This document shows positions 6,150-9,233 of a DNA stretch of 9,233 nt, piece by piece; the stretch's first letter is position 1; each line of letters starts with the position of its first letter. Made by a program: the position numbers and the translations under genes. Origin of the DNA: DASWKG01 sp036396755 (GTDB lineage Bacteria > Actinomycetota > UBA4738 > CALAEC01); contig DASWKG010000004.1 in the NCBI GenBank assembly GCA_036396755.1, forward strand, positions 1 to 9,233. Direction: 5' to 3'. The notes under the pieces were generated by a model that was given only the letters and a program-made list of their open reading frames with translations, was not told the origin of the DNA and did not search any database.

Positions 6150-6190
6150 CCGGGGGCCGACACGAACCCCAGGATCGGGCCGGAACGCGG

Positions 6191-6216
6191 AGGGCCGGCC
6201 CCGGAGGACCGGCCCT
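6191..6216 (-). terminator. GC-rich stem-loop after the Ig/RTX operon
   Basis: A perfect 8-bp inverted repeat (AGGGCCGG at 6191-6198, CCGGCCCT at 6209-6216) with a 10-nt loop lies 23 nt past the stop of the 410-aa gene and before the copy B promoter. There is no T-run, as is common for candidate terminators in high-GC bacteria, so its termination activity is inferred from position and structure. Confidence 0.5.
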
Positions 6217-6239
6217 ATCCGCTGCGCGATCGAAGGAGC

Positions 6240-7472
6240 CTACTCGCAGCTCTTCTCGACCTCGGCCTTGCACTTGTCCTTGCCGGAGCCCCCGACGGCC
6301 TTGTCCCTCTTGCCGCCGCCTCCGTTCAGGTTGTCGTTCCCGGCGCCGCCCCTGACCACGTCGGCCCCGGGCCCGCCGTTGCCGCTGTCGTTGCCCGCGC
6401 CGAGCGCGAGGAGGTCGTCGCCTCCCCCGCCCCGGGCGGTGTCGTCGCCGCCGAGCGTACGGATGGTGTCGTCGCCGGCCCCGCCGTTGCAGACGTCGTC
6501 CTCCTCGGTGCCGATGAGGATGTCATCCCCGGCGGTGCCGGTGCAGTCCTCTGGCGGCGGGGGCGGCGGCTCCGCCGACCAGGTGACCTCGACCACGTCG
6601 GTCCCGTCGGCCTCCTCGGTGTCGCCGGCGTCGGTGGTCTCGTCGGCGCCCTCGCCGGCGTCGGCCGTCTCTCCGTCGACCACCCCGCGGACCGTGTCGG
6701 TGCCCTCGGTCGCGCCGCCCGTGTAGCTGGCCTCACAGGTTCCGGCGGCCACGGTGGTGCAGTCGAAGGTCATCCCGTCGTTCGGGCCCGCCGTCACCTC
6801 GAAGTTGACCTTCTTGCCCTCGGCCGGAGCGCCGTCCTCGAGGACGGTCGCCGTGAAGGTCGCGTCGCCCAGGGCCGCGGCGCGACCGGTCGTCGCCGGC
6901 GTGGTGGTGGCCGCCTGCTCCTCGGGATCGACGTCGAGGTCGATCCCCACCGGAGCGGGGGCCCAGGTGATCTCCACCACGTCGGTGTTGTCGGGCTCAA
7001 CCTTCGTGCCCGCCGTCGTGGTCTCGTTCTGCCCCTCGGTCGTGTCCGCCTCGTTCGCCGGCAGGGCGTTGGGTCCCGGGATGCCGTCGTCCTCGATCCA
7101 CCACCGGATCAGGCTCTTCCCCCCGGTGCCGGCCGTCTCCCCGGTGATCTCGACGGGACAGGTGCCGGCCGCGTTGGTCGTGCAGCCGAACTCGCCCTGT
7201 GACAGCGGCGTGCCGTGGTCGGGTGGCGTGGCGCCGGGCCCCGACTCGATGCGGAAATGCACGTTCGCATCCTTCACCGGGACGATCGGCGCCACCGAGG
7301 TGACGACCGTCGCCGTGAACGTGATCTTTTCGGCCGGATCTGTCGTCTCCCCCGACGGCGTCTCCGGATCGACGTTCAGGTTGCCGGTGACCGCGTGCGC
7401 GGGCGTGCCGGGTACCACCGCGATGACCCCGGCCACCAGCGCAAGCGAAAGGACCCTCGCCAGCTTCTTCAT
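6240..7472 (-). CDS. Secreted protein with two Ig-like repeats and C-terminal RTX-type calcium-binding repeats
   Basis: Predicted Sec-exported protein of 410 aa. Signal peptide 1-27 (MKK, hydrophobic core, cleavage after PAHA). Two Ig-like repeats lie at about 30-170 and 176-298, with Cys pairs C97/C105 and C238/C246; both end in a TDVVExTW strand (EPDNTDVVEITW; TDVVEVTW). A six-proline run (303-308) precedes the RTX-like tract (about 312-400), opened by CTGTAGDDILIGTEEDD and rich in GGxGxD units. A terminal Cys pair (C401/C409) closes the protein. No cell-wall sorting signal is seen. The start at 7472 is preferred over an upstream in-frame ATG because it begins the signal peptide and has GGAGGG at 7482-7487. 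It follows the three-repeat paralogue by 20 nt, so the two are probably one operon. The ligand and role are unknown; calcium binding is inferred from repeats. Confidence 0.9.
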   Translation of the reverse strand: MKKLARVLSLALVAGVIAVVPGTPAHAVTGNLNVDPETPSGETTDPAEKITFTATVVTSVAPIVPVKDANVHFRIESGPGATPPDHGTPLSQGEFGCTTNAAGTCPVEITGETAGTGGKSLIRWWIEDDGIPGPNALPANEADTTEGQNETTTAGTKVEPDNTDVVEITWAPAPVGIDLDVDPEEQAATTTPATTGRAAALGDATFTATVLEDGAPAEGKKVNFEVTAGPNDGMTFDCTTVAAGTCEASYTGGATEGTDTVRGVVDGETADAGEGADETTDAGDTEEADGTDVVEVTWSAEPPPPPPEDCTGTAGDDILIGTEEDDVCNGGAGDDTIRTLGGDDTARGGGGDDLLALGAGNDSGNGGPGADVVRGGAGNDNLNGGGGKRDKAVGGSGKDKCKAEVEKSCE

Positions 7473-7492
7473 GCCTTCACTCCCTCCGTTGG

Positions 7493-9136
7493 CTACTTCT
7501 CGCAACCGAATTCCTTCTCGGCCTTGCAGGTGTCCTTCCCGGAGCCGCCCCTGGCGGAGTCGCTCTTGCCGCCCCCGCCGTTCAGGTTGTCGTTCCCGGC
7601 CCCGCCTCGAAGCCGGTCGGCTCCCGGACCGCCGTTCCCCTGGTCGTCGCCGTCACCGAGCGTGAGCTTGTCGTTGCCCCCGCCGCCCTTGGCGGTGTCG
7701 TTGCCGCCCAGGGTGCGGATGACGTCGTCGCCGCCCTTGCCGTTGCAGGTGTCGTCCTCCTCGGTGCCGATCAGAACGTCGTCCCCGGCCGTACCGGTGC
7801 AGGCGGGGGGCGGCGGAGGCGGCGGCTCCTCCCAGGTGACCGTCACGATGTCGGTCTCGTCGACCTCGTCGTTCGTCCCCGGCTCGGCCCCCTCGTCGGG
7901 CCCCTCGGTCGGGTCGGCCTCGTTGGGCAGGCCGTTCGCGTCGCTGTCGACCACGCCTCGCACCTCGTCGGCGCCCGCGGTGGTCCCCGTCAGCATCGCC
8001 GTACACGTGCCGTTGGTTCCGGTCGTGCACTCGAAGTCGGTACCCATGTTGGGGCCTTCGGTCACGCTGAACAGAACCACCTTGTTCGCGGCCGGGGCTC
8101 CCCCGTCGAGGACCGTGGCCGTGAAGGAGGCGTCGGTCGCGGCGGCGGTGGCCGCGGTGGTGGCCTCCGGCAGGACCAGGGTCTGGGTCTCGGGCTCCAC
8201 ATCGAGGTCGATGCCCTGGCCCGCGGCCCACGTGACGTTCACGACGTCGGTGTTATCGGGCTCCGCCTTCGACCCGGGGGCCGTGGCCTCGGCCTGACCC
8301 TCGGTGGTGTCGATGCCGTCGGCCGCGTCGGGAACCGACTGGTTGTTGTTGGTGTCGATCCAGGCCCTGATCTTGTCGGTCCCGGCCGAGCCGGTGCCCG
8401 TCTTGCCGGTGTACTTGAGCGTGCACTTGCCCATCGCGTCGGTCACGGCCGCGCACTCGAGGTCGACGCCCGTGGGCTTCTGGTTCACGTTCGGGCTTCC
8501 GGCCTCGATCTCTGCGTCAACCCTCGCGTTCGCGACCGGAGAAGACGGGGTGAACTGGTCCATCACCAGGGCCTCGAGCGAGGCCTCCTGCCCCGGCTGC
8601 TTGGTCTGGGTCTCCGGGGTGATCTCGAGGGTGGTCGCGGCGGGGACCTGCCAGCGAATCCTGACGACGTCGGTGTTGTCCTTCATCGCGGGGGGTTCAT
8701 CGGGGAGCGTCTCCGCCGTGTCCGCCTCGAGGACGGGGCCGGGGATCATGTCGTCCTCGACCCACAGACGGATCACGCTCTCCAAGTTGGCCGTGCCGCT
8801 CGTCGGCCCCATCACGGGGAACTTGCAGATCCCGGTGGCATCCGTCGGGCCACAGCCTTCCGCCCCGATGCCGCTCATCCCGTGCTCGGGCGTGACGTCG
8901 GAACCGAACCCCGACTCGATCCGGTAGTAGACCGTCGCCATGGCGACGGGCGTGGTCGCGCCGTCGGCCGTCACCGTGGCGGTCAGCTCCAGCTTCGCGT
9001 CGGCCGCGATCTTGACCAAACCGTCCTCGGGCGAGACATCGAGGTCGCCGGTCGCGGCCAAGGCCGTTCCGGGGGGTACGACGGCGAGCACTCCGGCTAC
9101 CAGCGTCAAAGCAACGAGTCGTGCGGATCCCCTCAT
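7493..9136 (-). CDS. Secreted protein with three Ig-like repeats and C-terminal RTX-type calcium-binding repeats
   Basis: Predicted Sec-exported protein of 547 aa, first gene of a two-gene operon. Signal peptide 1-28 with cleavage near TALA. Three Ig-like repeats lie at about 30-162, 169-303 and 308-435, with Cys pairs C95/C104, C228/C238 and C370/C378. Each ends in a TDVV- or TDIV-x-x-x-W strand, preceded by an acidic segment (for example AWIDTNNNQSVPDAAD). A proline run (438-444) leads to the RTX-like tract (448-537), very similar to that of the downstream gene, and a final Cys pair (C537/C545). The start at 9136 has GGGAGGGG at 9141-9148; a longer reading from 9181 would put 15 Arg/Gly-rich residues before the signal peptide and is rejected. 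It may be a surface adhesin or matrix protein, but this is inference. Confidence 0.9.
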   Translation of the reverse strand: MRGSARLVALTLVAGVLAVVPPGTALAATGDLDVSPEDGLVKIAADAKLELTATVTADGATTPVAMATVYYRIESGFGSDVTPEHGMSGIGAEGCGPTDATGICKFPVMGPTSGTANLESVIRLWVEDDMIPGPVLEADTAETLPDEPPAMKDNTDVVRIRWQVPAATTLEITPETQTKQPGQEASLEALVMDQFTPSSPVANARVDAEIEAGSPNVNQKPTGVDLECAAVTDAMGKCTLKYTGKTGTGSAGTDKIRAWIDTNNNQSVPDAADGIDTTEGQAEATAPGSKAEPDNTDVVNVTWAAGQGIDLDVEPETQTLVLPEATTAATAAATDASFTATVLDGGAPAANKVVLFSVTEGPNMGTDFECTTGTNGTCTAMLTGTTAGADEVRGVVDSDANGLPNEADPTEGPDEGAEPGTNDEVDETDIVTVTWEEPPPPPPPACTGTAGDDVLIGTEEDDTCNGKGGDDVIRTLGGNDTAKGGGGNDKLTLGDGDDQGNGGPGADRLRGGAGNDNLNGGGGKSDSARGGSGKDTCKAEKEFGCEK

Positions 9137-9233
9137 CAAGCCCCTCCCATCGGTTCGGCGGCCTCGGCAGCCTTCGTCCACTCGGTCACGTCGCGGGTCC
9201 GGATCCCGACCTTTGTATCATTCCCCTCTCGCG
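9137..9233 (-). promoter_or_regulatory. Upstream region of the Ig/RTX operon
   Basis: Gene-free leader before the 547-aa secreted protein, cut by the window edge. It holds the GGGAGGGG ribosome site (9141-9148). A relatively AT-rich stretch near 9210-9223 (minus strand AATGATACAAAG) could contain a promoter, but it does not match the TGCTAnnnT pattern seen elsewhere and is only a weak suggestion. Confidence 0.3.

Larger units (their letters stand above)
5809..6194 (-). repeat. Duplicated gene-plus-promoter unit, copy B
   Basis: Direct repeat partner of 4781-5122, in the same orientation, with the toxin-antitoxin genes between them. Longer than copy A mainly because of the 4-residue and 11-residue insertions in its coding region. 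The upstream similarity fades at the candidate terminator stem. Confidence 0.75.

Noticed and set aside
6754..8297. Plus-strand open frames opposite the two- and three-repeat secreted genes
   Set aside because: Low-complexity Ser/Pro/Val translations without motifs; shadows of the real minus-strand genes.
158..9136. Acidic proteome of a salt-in halophile
   Set aside because: Only the secreted proteins are strongly acidic; GuaA, GuaB3 and VapC have ordinary Arg/Lys content.

Overview
This 9.2 kb window is very GC-rich bacterial DNA with densely packed genes. It most likely comes from an actinobacterium or a close, possibly uncultured, relative. The best taxonomic marker is a CBS-less GuaB3-type IMP dehydrogenase family protein next to guaA, a pairing typical of Actinobacteria. 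Sec-exported proteins made of Ig-like domains followed by glycine/aspartate-rich RTX-type repeats fit the same group. No tRNA, rRNA, CRISPR array, transposase or phage gene was seen.

Layout, left to right. A + strand gene (158-2068) encodes a secreted protein with four Ig-like repeats and a C-terminal RTX-like calcium-binding tract. It converges, with a 4-nt gap, on a minus-strand block. That block, in transcription order from the right, contains: two tandem secreted Ig/RTX paralogues (three Ig repeats, 9136-7493; two Ig repeats, 7472-6240) 20 nt apart; a stem-loop that may terminate them (6191-6216); a 98-aa membrane/coiled-coil protein (6105-5809); a VapB/VapC-type toxin-antitoxin pair (5775-5126); a second 83-aa copy of the membrane/coiled-coil protein (5032-4781); and guaB3 (4771-3611) and guaA (3614-2073), which overlap by ATGA.

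The genes form three functional sets. GuaB3 and GuaA form a purine (GMP) branch and are probably co-transcribed with the small membrane protein, whose stop lies 9 nt before guaB3. The toxin-antitoxin module sits between two copies of a duplicated gene-plus-promoter unit. The three secreted paralogues differ mainly in Ig-repeat number (4, 3, 2) and end in matching RTX tracts, so they look like a locally expanded family of calcium-dependent surface or extracellular proteins.

The points most worth following up are: a GuaB3 that keeps the catalytic cysteine which I recall being absent from well-known actinobacterial GuaB3 proteins; the duplicated unit with its conserved promoter and C7 leader around the toxin-antitoxin module; the long antitoxin/toxin gene overlap with a near-leaderless antitoxin start; and the Ig/RTX paralogue set whose homologous ends face each other across the guaA block. 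Functions of the Ig/RTX and small membrane proteins are not known from sequence.
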